A DNA stretch of 64,000 bases from Microbacterium sp. Bi121 (GTDB taxonomy: Bacteria > Actinomycetota > Actinomycetes > Actinomycetales > Microbacteriaceae). Shown here in pieces: positions 42,406 through 51,485 of the stretch (position 1 is the first letter of the stretch; every line of letters starts with the position of its first letter). The stretch lies in the NCBI RefSeq assembly GCF_918698005.1, contig NZ_CAKKLJ010000003.1:124001-188000 (forward strand). The letters are read 5' to 3'. The notes under the pieces were generated by a model. It worked only from the letters and a program-made list of their open reading frames with translations, searched no databases and was not told where the DNA came from. The translations under genes were made by a program, and so were the position numbers.

Positions 42406-43965
42406 ATGTCCAGCCGAAAGAAAGCAATGACGAAGCGCAGAAGGCTCGAGGTCGACGACGTCCTCGTGGTGAAGAAGTCGAAGCTGCGCACCGCGATATC
42501 CGGAACCGTCGTCGGCAACTTCATGGAGTGGTTCGACTTCGGAATCTACGGCTACCTGGCCGTGACGCTGACAGCGGTATTCACCTCCGATGCCCCCGGC
42601 GGTCTCGGCCTGCTGCTGACGCTGTTCGGATTCGCCATCTCGTTCCTGGTGCGTCCACTCGGCGGATTCATCCTCGGGCCGCTGGGCGACAGGATCGGTC
42701 GTCAGCGGGTGCTGTTCCTGACGATGACCATGATGGCCGTGGCCACCGCACTGATCGGGATGCTTCCCACATCTGCGGCCATCGGCCTGTGGGCGATCGT
42801 GCCGCTGTACTTCCTGAAGATGGTGCAGGGCTTCTCGACCGGCGGCGAGTACGCCGGTGCGACGACGTATGTGTCGGAGTTCTCTCCCGACCGCTCGCGC
42901 GGTTACTGGTCTTCGTTCCTCGACGTGGGTTCCTACGTCGGCTTCGCGGCCGGCGCCTCGACCGTGGCCATCACGACGTGGATCGTCGAGGGCATCTCGG
43001 GTTCCGGCGCCATGGAGGCGTACGGCTGGCGGATCCCGTTCCTCGTCGCGATCCCGCTCGGGGCCGTGGCCATCTGGTTCCGTCTGAAGATCCCGGAGAC
43101 CCCCGCCTTCGAGGCCGAGGCCGAGGCCGACGATGCTCGCCTGCATGATGCCGACGATCCGCTCGGCCGGCACGGCATCATCGGGATCTTCCGCCATCAC
43201 TGGCGGGTGATCCTCATCGGCATCGCGCTGGTGGCGGCGACCAACACGGCCGGCTACGCGCTGACCAGCTACATGCCCACCTATCTCGAGACCGAGGTCG
43301 GGGTGTCCAACCTGATGGCCGCGATCGCCACGGTCCCGGTGCTCATCGTGATGAGTGCCTGCTTGCCGTTGATCGGCAAACTGTCCGACCGCATCGGGCG
43401 CAAGCCGGTCTACGGGATCGCGGTCGTCTCGACCATCGTGCTGATGATTCCGGCGTTCACGATCATGCAGATCGGGCAGGAGTGGGCGGTCATGCTGGCC
43501 CTCGCGATGGTCGCCATCCCGGTCGCGTTCTACGTCGCGATCTCGGCATCCGCTCTGCCGGCGCTGTTCCCGACCGCCTCGCGCTTCGGCGCCATGGCGA
43601 TCGCGTACAACCTCGCCGTCTCGCTGTTCGGCGGCACGACTCCGCTGTTCAGCCAGGCGCTGATCGACCTCACCGGCAACACCTACATGCCGGCGTTCTA
43701 CATCATGTTCTTCGCGGCGCTGGGCGGCGTGGCGATGCTGTCGATGAAGGAGACGGCGCAGCGTCCGCTGCTGGGTTCGTTCCCGACTGTTGAGACGAAG
43801 GCCGAGGCCAAGGAACTGGTCGCCGAGCAGGACGAGAACGACCTGCTCGACACCAGCACGATGCCGCTGGACATCATCGTGCCTGCGGTCGCCGAGATGG
43901 AGCAGGAGCGTCGGGATGCCGACCCCGAAGCTGACGCTGCCGGGAAGAAGCCGGAACCGGTGTGA
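42406..43965 (+). CDS. MFS transporter, MHS type (ProP/ShiA-like)
   Basis: A 519-residue proton symporter with 12 predicted helices: VVGNFMEWFDFGIYGYLAV near residue 38 and RPLGGFILGPLGDRIGRQ near 87 are MHS signatures. It carries a basic N-terminal extension (RKKAMTKRRR) and a polar cytoplasmic C-terminal tail of about 65 residues (AEAKELVAEQDENDLL, then Glu/Asp/Lys-rich). A charged C-terminal tail recalls osmosensing ProP, but no clear coiled coil is visible. The substrate may be proline/betaine or an organic acid. Confidence 0.86.
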   Translation: MSSRKKAMTKRRRLEVDDVLVVKKSKLRTAISGTVVGNFMEWFDFGIYGYLAVTLTAVFTSDAPGGLGLLLTLFGFAISFLVRPLGGFILGPLGDRIGRQRVLFLTMTMMAVATALIGMLPTSAAIGLWAIVPLYFLKMVQGFSTGGEYAGATTYVSEFSPDRSRGYWSSFLDVGSYVGFAAGASTVAITTWIVEGISGSGAMEAYGWRIPFLVAIPLGAVAIWFRLKIPETPAFEAEAEADDARLHDADDPLGRHGIIGIFRHHWRVILIGIALVAATNTAGYALTSYMPTYLETEVGVSNLMAAIATVPVLIVMSACLPLIGKLSDRIGRKPVYGIAVVSTIVLMIPAFTIMQIGQEWAVMLALAMVAIPVAFYVAISASALPALFPTASRFGAMAIAYNLAVSLFGGTTPLFSQALIDLTGNTYMPAFYIMFFAALGGVAMLSMKETAQRPLLGSFPTVETKAEAKELVAEQDENDLLDTSTMPLDIIVPAVAEMEQERRDADPEADAAGKKPEPV

Positions 43966-43975
43966 CGCCCCACTG

Positions 43976-44018
43976 ATACGAGAGCGGCCGACGGTTGACC
44001 CGTCGGCCGCTCTCGTAT
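43976..44018 (+). terminator. Hairpin terminator
   Basis: Perfect 19-bp arms (43976-43994 and 44000-44018, beginning ATACGAGAGC) close a 5-nt loop, 10 bp after the MHS transporter stop. It ends 11 bp before the next start codon, so the following gene must be transcribed through it or from a promoter inside it. Confidence 0.8.
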
Positions 44019-44029
44019 TGTCTGGGGAG

Positions 44030-45193
44030 ATGAGTCACCCGCACGCATTCGACGAGATCACGGAGCTCGACCTCAGGGCGGCCGGCAGCGTGAAGTGGAC
44101 GATGTTCCCTGACACGATCGGCGCCTTCGTGGCCGAAATGGACTTCGGCGTTGCGCCGGCGATCACCGAATCGATCGATGAGTCGCTGAAGGCCGGGCTC
44201 ACCGGATATCTGCCCCAGCATCTGGCGGTCGAACTCCAGGAGGCGACAGCGCGCCGCTACGGCGAGCACCACGGTTGGCACATCACGGGTGACCAGGTGC
44301 GTCTCGTTGCCGACGTCATCGTGGCGCTCGAGTTCACGATCAAGAACTTCACCTCACCGGATGCCGCGATCATCGTTCCGACTCCGGCGTACATGCCGTT
44401 CCTCTCGGTGCCGCCCCGACTAGGGCGGCGGGTTGTCGAGGTGCCCAGCATCCAGGTGGGCGGTCGCTGGGTCATGGATCTCGACGGCGTCGCCGCGGCG
44501 TTCGCGAACGGCGGCGAGCTGCTCGTGCTGTGCAATCCGCACAATCCCCTCGGTACCGTGGCGACACGCGATGAGCTGGTGGCCATCGCCGACATCGTGG
44601 CGGATGCCGGGGGTCGCGTGTTCTCGGACGAGATCCACGCACCACTCGTCTACGCGCCGGCGTCGCACATTCCCTACGCGTCGGTGTCTCCCGTAGCCGC
44701 CGGGCACACGGTGACTGCAGCATCCGCTTCGAAGGCCTGGAACCTCGCCGGCCTGAAATGCGCTCAGATAATCTTCTCCGACGCCGCATCGCTTGAGCTC
44801 TGGGAGGCGGACGGCGGGTGGACGGGGCACGGCACCTCGACCACAGGGGCGATCGCGAACCTCGCCGCATACACGTCAGGAGGCGCGTGGCTCGATGAGG
44901 TCGTCTCGTATCTCGACGGCAACAGGCGACTGCTGGTCGAACTCGTCGAGAAGCTGCCTGGCGTGCAGGTCACGATGCCGGGGGGGACGTACATCGCGCT
45001 GCTCGACTTCAGGGAGTCCGGGCTGACCGGAGATCTCGGACTGTGGTTCCGCGAGCACGCCGGCGTCGCGATGACCGACGGGGCCGCATGCGGCGAGGCG
45101 GCGATCGGGTTCACCCGCTTCGTGTTCGCGACGCCGCGGCCGATTCTGCGCGAGGCCGTTGAGCGGATCGGCCGTGCGCTGCGCGAGCGCTGA
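44030..45193 (+). CDS. PLP-dependent aminotransferase/C-S lyase, MalY/PatB type
   Basis: A 387-residue fold-type I PLP enzyme. K235 in SASKAWNLAGLK is the cofactor lysine; CNPHNPLG near 168 and SDEIHAPLVY near 199 are the substrate and PLP-ring motifs of the MalY/PatB (cystathionine beta-lyase) subgroup. The C-terminal FVFATPRPILREAVERI is typical. It may cleave cystathionine or Cys-S conjugates to release thiol or H2S. TGGGGAG precedes the ATG. It ends 6 bp before the convergent acyl-CoA dehydrogenase gene. Confidence 0.88.
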   Translation: MSHPHAFDEITELDLRAAGSVKWTMFPDTIGAFVAEMDFGVAPAITESIDESLKAGLTGYLPQHLAVELQEATARRYGEHHGWHITGDQVRLVADVIVALEFTIKNFTSPDAAIIVPTPAYMPFLSVPPRLGRRVVEVPSIQVGGRWVMDLDGVAAAFANGGELLVLCNPHNPLGTVATRDELVAIADIVADAGGRVFSDEIHAPLVYAPASHIPYASVSPVAAGHTVTAASASKAWNLAGLKCAQIIFSDAASLELWEADGGWTGHGTSTTGAIANLAAYTSGGAWLDEVVSYLDGNRRLLVELVEKLPGVQVTMPGGTYIALLDFRESGLTGDLGLWFREHAGVAMTDGAACGEAAIGFTRFVFATPRPILREAVERIGRALRER

Positions 45194-45199
45194 CTTCGC

Positions 45200-46819
45200 T
45201 CAGGCGCGCGCGGTGATGGCCGTGGCATCCACTCCTCGTGGCAGCGCGCCGTACAGCGCCCCGCCGAACGGGTCGCCCGACAGGCGCGTGGCGCAGAACG
45301 CATCCGCGACGGCGTGAGGAGCGTCGCGGACGAGCAGTGAACCCTGCAGTGCGAGCGCGAGGGATGCGACGAGGCGGCGTGCCGCGGCATCCGGAACCGG
45401 GTCGGATGCCACCTCTCGGGCGAGCCCGCGCGTGTGCTCGATCCATGCGTCCAGGCGTGCATCGGCACCAGCGGCACGCGACACTTCCATGTCGAAGGCG
45501 GCGAACGAGACAGTGTCGCGGTCGAGCGCACGCAGCACGTCGAGGGCGATCACGTTGCCGGAGCCCTCCCACACGGCCATGACGGGCTGCTCGCGGTAGC
45601 GCATCGCCAGAGGAAAGGCCTCGGTGTAGCCGTTGCCGCCGAGGCACTCGAGCGCCTCGGCGGCGTGGCCGGGGCCGCGCTTGCAGATCCAGTACTTGGC
45701 CACCGCGGTGGCGAGGCGCCGGAATGCGATCTCCTCGTCGGAGGCATCGTCGTCGTGCGCGCGGGCGAGCCGCAGCGCGGTCGCAGTCGCAGCCTCGGCC
45801 TCGAGCTGCAGGTCGGCGATGACAGCGGTCATCGCGGGCTGGTCGATGAGCGTTCGCCCGAACGCAGAGCGGTGCCGCGCGTGCCACGTGGCTTCGGCGG
45901 TCGCCTGACGCATGCCGGCGGTCGATCCGAGTACGCAGTCCAGTCGGGTGCGGGCGACCATGTCGATGATGGTGCGCACGCCGCGCCCTTCCTCGCCGAC
46001 GAGGGTGGCGACCGCATCCTCGTACTCGACCTCGCTCGACGCGTTCGCGCGGTTGCCGAGCTTGTCCTTGAGGCGCTGGATGCGGATGCCGTTGCGCGAG
46101 CCGTCGTCCAGGACGCGCGACAGGAGGAAGCACGACAGGCCGCCGGGCGCCTGTGCGAGGACGAGGAAGGCGTCGGACATAGGGGCTGAGCAGAACCACT
46201 TGTGTCCGTTGAGCCGGTACCGGCCGTCGCCGATCGGCGTGGCGGTCGTCATATTGGCGCGGACGTCCGACCCGCCCTGCTTCTCAGTCATCGCCATGCC
46301 GAACAGTGCGCTGTGCTTCTCCGTGCTCAGAGCGGGGCCGTATGTGGTGCTGAAGACGCGCGGGAGCCAGCCGACCGCGGCCTCCGCGTGCTGCTGCAGC
46401 ACCGGCACGACCGCATGCGTCATCGAGACGGGGCAGGCGTGGCCCGGTTCGATCTGGGCGTAGAGCATGAAGGTCGCTGCCCTCGCGACGTTCGCCCCCG
46501 GCATCGGCTCGACGTAGGCGCTGGTGTGCGCTCCGTCAGCGACGGCCGCGCCGATGATCCGGTGGTAGGCGTCGTCGTACTCGACCTCATCGATGCGGTG
46601 GCCGTAGCGGTCATGGGTGTGGAGGACCGGCTCGTGCCGGTTCGCGCGCTCCGCGTCGCGCTGGAAGGATGCCGTGCCCACCCGCTGCCCTGTCAGGTGC
46701 AGACGATGGTGGGCCCAAGCGGCATCATGGCGCTCGACGCCCTCGACGAGAGCGGTGTTCGTGGCGTACTCGTCGAGGTCCGAGCGGAGCGGAGACTGAT
46801 TCACGACGTCGTGAGGCAT
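45200..46819 (-). CDS. Acyl-CoA dehydrogenase family protein, AidB-like
   Basis: A 539-residue flavoprotein of the AidB branch: MTEKQGGSDVRANMTTA near 180 is the flavin/substrate loop, RTRLDCVLGSTAGMRQAT near 290 and CLGGNGYTEAFPLAMRYREQPVMAVWEGSGNVIALDVLRAL near 395-435 are diagnostic. In E. coli AidB is part of the alkylation response and binds DNA; the in vivo substrate is unknown. There is no adaptive-response regulator nearby, so a damage role is not supported by context. It is followed on the same side by a tRNA gene. Confidence 0.88.
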   Translation of the reverse strand: MPHDVVNQSPLRSDLDEYATNTALVEGVERHDAAWAHHRLHLTGQRVGTASFQRDAERANRHEPVLHTHDRYGHRIDEVEYDDAYHRIIGAAVADGAHTSAYVEPMPGANVARAATFMLYAQIEPGHACPVSMTHAVVPVLQQHAEAAVGWLPRVFSTTYGPALSTEKHSALFGMAMTEKQGGSDVRANMTTATPIGDGRYRLNGHKWFCSAPMSDAFLVLAQAPGGLSCFLLSRVLDDGSRNGIRIQRLKDKLGNRANASSEVEYEDAVATLVGEEGRGVRTIIDMVARTRLDCVLGSTAGMRQATAEATWHARHRSAFGRTLIDQPAMTAVIADLQLEAEAATATALRLARAHDDDASDEEIAFRRLATAVAKYWICKRGPGHAAEALECLGGNGYTEAFPLAMRYREQPVMAVWEGSGNVIALDVLRALDRDTVSFAAFDMEVSRAAGADARLDAWIEHTRGLAREVASDPVPDAAARRLVASLALALQGSLLVRDAPHAVADAFCATRLSGDPFGGALYGALPRGVDATAITARA

Positions 46820-46866
46820 GAAGCCATCGAATCAGACCGGGCGGTCGTTGTCAGGTGAGGTTCACG

Positions 46867-46940
46867 TGGAGGGACTGACGGGAATCGAACCCGCGCTATC
46901 TGCTTGGGAAGCAGAAGTTCTACCATTGAACTACAGTCCC
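46867..46940 (-). tRNA. tRNA-Gly (CCC)
   Basis: A 74-nt cloverleaf including an encoded CCA. The acceptor stem is GGGACTG with CAGTCCC; the D arm is GTTC/GAAC; the anticodon stem TCTGC/GCAGA encloses the loop TTCCCAA, so the anticodon is CCC; the T arm GCGGG/CCCGT encloses TTCGATT. It reads the GGG glycine codon. Confidence 0.95.
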
Positions 46941-47090
46941 GCGGCCTTGCGGCGCCTGGCCAGCATAACAAACGTCGGCATTGCGGCGGACACGTCGGCC
47001 AGTGTGGCACCACGGTGCCACACGCGCGGGTTGAAGGTTCATCCTTCAGGCGGACGCGCGCGCATGGCTTCGCCGCATAGCGTCGAAGCC
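46941..47090. promoter_or_regulatory. ABC exporter upstream region with palindromes
   Basis: The gap holds a perfect inverted repeat with arms GTGTGGCACC and GGTGCCACAC separated by 2 bp (47002-47023), and a smaller one, TGAAGG-N5-CCTTCA (47032-47048). They sit where operators of the exporter operon would be. The response regulator encoded downstream is a candidate binder, by position only. Confidence 0.4.
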
Positions 47091-48050
47091 ATGATCACAG
47101 CAGAGGGCCTCGGCAAGAGGTACGGAGACAAGACGGCCGTCGATGACGTGTCCTTCACCGTGCGTCCGGGAAGCGTCACCGGCTTCCTGGGACCGAACGG
47201 AGCGGGCAAGTCCACCACGATGCGCATGATCGTCGGACTCGATCGGCCCAGTACCGGGCGCGTCACCGTGAACGGACAGGATTATCGTCGGCTGCGGGCC
47301 CCGCTCACCGAGGTGGGTGTTCTGCTCGACGCCAAGGCGGTCCACACCGGCCGTTCGGCCCGCAATCACCTGCGAGCGATGGCCGCAACCCACGGCATCC
47401 CGTCATCGCGCGTGGACGACGTCATCGACATCACCGGCATCGCCTCCGTGGCGCGCAAGCGCGCGGGCAAGTTCTCGCTCGGCATGGGCCAGCGTCTCGG
47501 CATCGCCGCGGCCCTTCTCGGCGACCCGCACACGCTGATCCTCGACGAGCCCGTCAACGGGCTCGACCCCGAGGGCGTCCGCTGGGTGCGCCAGTTCGTG
47601 CGCCACGCGGCATCCGAGGGACGCACGGTTCTGCTTTCCAGCCATCTGATGAGCGAGATGGCTCAGACGGCCGACCACGTGATCGTGCTCGGCCGCGGCA
47701 AGGTGCTCGCGGATGCCGCGCTGCCCGATCTCGTGCGCTCCTGGACCACGGCGCGCGTGCGCCTGCGCAGCCCGCGTGCCGCTGAGCTCTCCCAATTGCT
47801 GAGCGCAGGCGCTGCTTCGACCTCGACGGTGGTCGAAGTTACGACCTCAGCCCCCGACACCCTCGACGTCACGGGCATCGAGGCCTCGCGCATCGGCGAC
47901 CTCGCCGCCGAGCGCGGCATCCCACTGCACGAACTGACCCCCACCACAGGGTCCCTCGAAGACGCCTACCTCGCCCTCACCGGCGAAGCCGTCGAGTACC
48001 GGACCCGCGGTGTCGAAACGTCCGACACTGACAACCAGGAGCCCTCATGA
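47091..48050 (+). CDS. ABC transporter ATP-binding protein (antibiotic/bacitracin exporter type)
   Basis: A 319-residue ATPase. Walker A GPNGAGKST is at 34-42, the signature is FSLGMGQR, Walker B is LILDEPVNGLDPEG, and a C-terminal 90-residue domain (ARVRLRSPRAAELSQLL) is typical of DrrA/BcrA-like exporters. The signature reads SLGMG in place of SGGQ, as in many actinobacterial members. An ATG at 47064 is an alternative start. The permease gene overlaps by 4 bp. A two-component system follows directly, as in antimicrobial-peptide stress modules. Confidence 0.88.
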   Translation: MITAEGLGKRYGDKTAVDDVSFTVRPGSVTGFLGPNGAGKSTTMRMIVGLDRPSTGRVTVNGQDYRRLRAPLTEVGVLLDAKAVHTGRSARNHLRAMAATHGIPSSRVDDVIDITGIASVARKRAGKFSLGMGQRLGIAAALLGDPHTLILDEPVNGLDPEGVRWVRQFVRHAASEGRTVLLSSHLMSEMAQTADHVIVLGRGKVLADAALPDLVRSWTTARVRLRSPRAAELSQLLSAGAASTSTVVEVTTSAPDTLDVTGIEASRIGDLAAERGIPLHELTPTTGSLEDAYLALTGEAVEYRTRGVETSDTDNQEPS

Positions 48051-48868
48051 CTGCCACAGCCACCGCTGAGCCGACGCGGGAGACTCGCGTTCAGGCATCC
48101 CCGTACCGTCTGACCTTCGTCCGGCAGCTGCGCAGCGAGCTGATCAAGCTCACCACCGTGCGCTCCACCTGGTGGTCAGTGGGAATCGTCCTCCTGCTCA
48201 CCGTGGGGATAGCCATGATGATCGCGTCCGCGATCGACATGCCCGGCTACCCCGGCATCCAGGCGGTCATCAGCCCGATCCAGTTCACGATGCTGCTCGC
48301 CGGGATCCTCGGGGCGATCGCGGTCACGGGCGAGTACTCGACCGGAATGATCCGCTCCACGCTCTCCGCCGATCCGGTCCGCGGCTCGGTGCTCGCGGCG
48401 AAGTCGATCGTGCTGGCCGTCTTCATGTTCGTGGTCTCGCTCGTCACGTTCCTGGCCGCGGCCCTTGCCGTGAGCCCCATCCTCGGTTCCAAGGACATGG
48501 CGATCGACTGGTCGGATGCCGAGATGTCGGTGTTCCCGATCCTCGCAGCCTCCGTGTCGATGGCGGTCTTCGCCCTCATCGGCGTCGCGTTCGGTTTCTT
48601 GCTGCGGTCCGGGGCCGGCGCGATCGCCGCCACCGTGGGACTGCTGTTCGTCCTGCCGATCGTGGTCAGCATGTTCGGCATGGCAGGCCCGGATTGGCAG
48701 TGGATCCTCGACGCAGGCGACTACCTGCCGATGACCGCAGCGCAGAGCGTGATCATCCCCCAGGACGGCAATGGTCTCGACGTGTCGACCGGATACCTCG
48801 CGCTCGCCGGTTGGGTGGTCGCAGGGATGCTGGCGGCCTGGGCTGTGCTTCGCGGACGCGACGCGTGA
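48047..48868 (+). CDS. ABC-2 type transporter permease
   Basis: A 273-residue membrane subunit with six predicted helices. The segment QLRSELIKLTTVRSTWWSVGIVLLLTVGI near 25-55 and EYSTGMIRSTLSADPVRGSVLAAK near 95 are typical of DUF4132/ABC-2 permeases paired with BcrA-like ATPases. It overlaps the ATPase gene and is followed by a strong palindromic terminator, so the exporter is a two-gene operon. Confidence 0.87.
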   Translation: MTATATAEPTRETRVQASPYRLTFVRQLRSELIKLTTVRSTWWSVGIVLLLTVGIAMMIASAIDMPGYPGIQAVISPIQFTMLLAGILGAIAVTGEYSTGMIRSTLSADPVRGSVLAAKSIVLAVFMFVVSLVTFLAAALAVSPILGSKDMAIDWSDAEMSVFPILAASVSMAVFALIGVAFGFLLRSGAGAIAATVGLLFVLPIVVSMFGMAGPDWQWILDAGDYLPMTAAQSVIIPQDGNGLDVSTGYLALAGWVVAGMLAAWAVLRGRDA

Positions 48869-48870
48869 CG

Positions 48871-48902
48871 TACTGGTCCCGCCCGATCGGGCGGGACCAG
48901 TA
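48871..48902 (+). terminator. 32-bp perfect palindrome, terminator
   Basis: TACTGGTCCCGCCC-GATC-GGGCGGGACCAGTA is a perfect self-complementary sequence beginning 2 bp after the permease stop and ending 21 bp before the -10 of the kinase gene. It is a likely terminator for the exporter operon. Confidence 0.8.
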
Positions 48903-48935
48903 ATGCGGTCCGCGATGACGAAATAGGGTCAGTTC

Positions 48936-50147
48936 ATGGCGAACACCTCGGACGAGCAGCTCCAGCTGCCGCGTCCCCCGGGCGCGATCCGGCGTTTCTG
49001 GGCGCGGCATCCGGTATTCGCGGATGTGTTGATCGCCCTGTTCTGCCTGATCACCTCACTTGTGCCGGCCACGACGTTCCGCACCTCAGGCGTCCTCGCC
49101 GCAGTGGCGATGCCCATCGCGGTGCTCGTCGCCTGCGTTCTTCTGCTCCGTCGACGCCGGTGGCCGGTGGTCGCATTCGCCGCGGCCTGGGTGGTGTCGG
49201 TCTGCTACCTCTTCGAGAGCGTTCCCGTGGGCGGCCCGCTGATACTGGTCGCCACGTATTCGCTCGCGGTCTACCGCTCCACCAAGGCGTGCTGGACGGG
49301 CTTGGCGATCGGCCTGTCATCCCTCGCTCTCCTCTCCTTCACCCTGTCGAGCCTCGGAGTCATCACGCTCAACATCGCGTTGAACGCCGTTATCGGTGAA
49401 CTGGTGATGGGCCTGATCGGCGGACTCATCGGCATCAATGTCGGAGGCCGCAAGCGCTACGTCGAGGCGATCATCGATCGCTCCCGGCAGCTGCTCGTCG
49501 AACGCGACCAGCACGCTCAGCTCGCCGCTGCGGCAGAACGCGACCGCATCGCCCGCGAGATGCACGACATCGTCTCCCATTCGCTGACCGTGGTGGTCGC
49601 GCTTTCCGAAGGCGCCGCCGCGACCGCCGACGCCTCGCGTGCGCAGGCGGCGTCGACCGCTGCCGCCGCGACCGCCAGAACTGCCCTAACTGAGATGCGT
49701 TCCATGCTCGGTGTGCTGCGTGAGGGCGGTGCGGATGCTCCACTCGCGCCGCTCGAACCGACGAGTCCGGCCGAGACCGTGGCCACGGCGCAGCGGGCGG
49801 GATTCGCCGCGTCTCTCACGGTGCGCGGCGACCCGGAGATGCCGCCGGCGCTGCGGTTCGCCGTCAGCCGAATCGTCCAGGAGGGAGTCACGAACGCCAT
49901 GCGTCACTCCGCTGGGGCCAGCAGGATCGATGTGCGCATCGCCCACGACGCGGATCCGATCGTCATCGAGATCGTGAACGATGGAGTCCACCGGGCGGCA
50001 TCCGAGGGCGGGTTCGGGCTGCGCGGGCTGGCGGAGCGGGCCGCTCTCCTCGGCGGGATGGTCGTGTCCGCGCCTGCCGGGAACGGACGATGGATGCTGC
50101 GCGCCGAACTGCCGACGTCGCCGCCTGCGGGCGGGGGGCACTCATGA
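48936..50147 (+). CDS. Sensor histidine kinase, NarL/DesK type
   Basis: A 403-residue membrane kinase with about five N-terminal helices (30-165) and almost no extracellular domain, then a HisKA_3 dimerisation helix with H210 (ERDRIAREMHDIVSHSL) and an HATPase_c domain ending GFGLRGLAERAALLGG. The intramembrane-sensing layout is common for kinases that guard against membrane-active compounds. It starts 6 nt after TAGGGT (48924-48929) with no Shine-Dalgarno, so it is probably leaderless. It overlaps the response regulator gene by 4 bp. Confidence 0.9.
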   Translation: MANTSDEQLQLPRPPGAIRRFWARHPVFADVLIALFCLITSLVPATTFRTSGVLAAVAMPIAVLVACVLLLRRRRWPVVAFAAAWVVSVCYLFESVPVGGPLILVATYSLAVYRSTKACWTGLAIGLSSLALLSFTLSSLGVITLNIALNAVIGELVMGLIGGLIGINVGGRKRYVEAIIDRSRQLLVERDQHAQLAAAAERDRIAREMHDIVSHSLTVVVALSEGAAATADASRAQAASTAAAATARTALTEMRSMLGVLREGGADAPLAPLEPTSPAETVATAQRAGFAASLTVRGDPEMPPALRFAVSRIVQEGVTNAMRHSAGASRIDVRIAHDADPIVIEIVNDGVHRAASEGGFGLRGLAERAALLGGMVVSAPAGNGRWMLRAELPTSPPAGGGHS

Positions 50148-50854
50148 TCCGCCTGCTGCTGGTCGATGACCAAGCCCTCATCCGCGTCGGTTTCCGGATG
50201 GTGCTTGAAGCGGAGCCCGATCTGTCCGTCGTCGGCGAAGCAGCCGACGGCGCCGCGGCGATCGCGCTCGCCGCTGAGTTGGAGCCGGATGTCGTTCTCA
50301 TGGACGTGCGGATGCCGAACCTCGACGGGATCGCCGCCACCGCGGAGATCGTGCGGCACCACCCTGGCAGCCGCGTGCTCGTGCTCACCACGTTCGATCT
50401 CGACGAGTACGCATTCGCCGCGATCCGCGCCGGAGCGGGCGGGTTCCTGTTGAAGGACGCGCAGCGTCAGGAGCTCGTCGCCGCGGTGCGCGCCGTGCAT
50501 CGTGGCGACGCTGTGCTGGCGCCGCGGGTCACGCGTGCGCTGCTGGATCGGCTGAACTCTCAGAAGCCTCTGAACTCTCAGAATTCTGCGGACGAGTCGG
50601 CCGCGCATTCTCCCGCGCCCACCGGCGATCCGACCGCAGTGCTCACCGAACGCGAGCACGACGTCTTCGTCGCCATCGCCCAGGGGCTCACGAACAGCGA
50701 GATCGCGGAGCGGCTGTTCCTCAGCGAATCGACGGTGAAGACGCATGTCGGCCGTGTGCTCGCGAAACTCGACGCACGCGACCGCATCCACGTCGTGATC
50801 CTCGCGCACCGTCTCGGCTTGGTCGATCCGGATGCTCCCCTCGCGCCCCAGTAG
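50144..50854 (+). CDS. Response regulator, NarL/LuxR type
   Basis: A 236-residue regulator: receiver domain with D54 as phospho-acceptor (VVLMDVRMPNLDG) and a LuxR-type helix-turn-helix near 170-225 (LTEREHDVFVAIAQGLTNSEIAERLFLSESTVKTHVGRVLAKL). The linker contains an 18-bp tandem duplication (50552 and 50570) that repeats LNSQ. It is paired with the upstream kinase, and the ABC exporter is the likely target. Confidence 0.9.
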   Translation: MIRLLLVDDQALIRVGFRMVLEAEPDLSVVGEAADGAAAIALAAELEPDVVLMDVRMPNLDGIAATAEIVRHHPGSRVLVLTTFDLDEYAFAAIRAGAGGFLLKDAQRQELVAAVRAVHRGDAVLAPRVTRALLDRLNSQKPLNSQNSADESAAHSPAPTGDPTAVLTEREHDVFVAIAQGLTNSEIAERLFLSESTVKTHVGRVLAKLDARDRIHVVILAHRLGLVDPDAPLAPQ

Positions 50855-50863
50855 GCTGAACGC

Positions 50864-51469
50864 GTGCTTCTCAGCGATCGCGACATCAAGGCAGAACTCG
50901 CATCCGGCCGGATCGGTCTGAACCCGCATGAGCCGGAGATGATCCAGCCGTCGAGCATCGACGTGCGCCTGGACCGCTACTTCCGCCTGTTCGACAACCA
51001 CAAGTACCCGTTCATCGACCCGGCAGAGGATCAGCCGGAGCTGACTCGGCTGATCGAGGTCAAACCCGACGAGCCCTTCATCCTGCACCCCGGAGAGTTC
51101 GCGCTCGGCGCCACGTTCGAGCAGGTCAGTCTCGCCGACGACATCGCCGCTCGCCTCGAGGGCAAGTCGTCACTCGGACGCCTCGGTCTGATCACCCATT
51201 CGACCGCGGGCTTCATCGACCCCGGATTCACCGGACACGTCACCCTCGAGCTCGCGAACGTCGCGACGCTGCCGATCAAGCTGTGGCCGGGGATGAAGAT
51301 CGGGCAGCTCTGCTTCTTCCGCCTGACGTCGGCTGCGGAGAACCCGTACGGCTCCGGTCCGTACGGCAACCGGTACCAGGGGCAGCGCGGGCCGACGGCA
51401 TCCCGATCGTTCCAGAACTTCCACCGCACCGACGTCGGCACGATCGACGCGGGGTCGCTCGGCGGCTGA
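50864..51469 (+). CDS. dcd: dCTP deaminase (probably bifunctional, dUMP-forming)
   Basis: A 201-residue trimeric nucleotide hydrolase: [16 protein letters not shown] near 29, the active-site segments [31 protein letters not shown] near 100-130 and the C-terminal [19 protein letters not shown], which folds over the nucleotide. Actinobacterial members deaminate dCTP and hydrolyse the product to dUMP; that is known for the Mycobacterium homologue. The GTG start lies 6 nt after TAGGCT (50852-50857), whose TAG is the stop codon of the response regulator gene. Confidence 0.95.
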   Translation: MLLSDRDIKAELASGRIGLNPHEPEMIQPSSIDVRLDRYFRLFDNHKYPFIDPAEDQPELTRLIEVKPDEPFILHPGEFALGATFEQVSLADDIAARLEGKSSLGRLGLITHSTAGFIDPGFTGHVTLELANVATLPIKLWPGMKIGQLCFFRLTSAAENPYGSGPYGNRYQGQRGPTASRSFQNFHRTDVGTIDAGSLGG

Positions 51470-51485
51470 TGAGCAGACTGCTGGG

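Noticed and set aside
45200-46819. AidB-like gene as part of an adaptive response to alkylation
   Set aside because: No ada, alkA, alkB or ogt gene is nearby, and AidB-like acyl-CoA dehydrogenases occur widely without that role.
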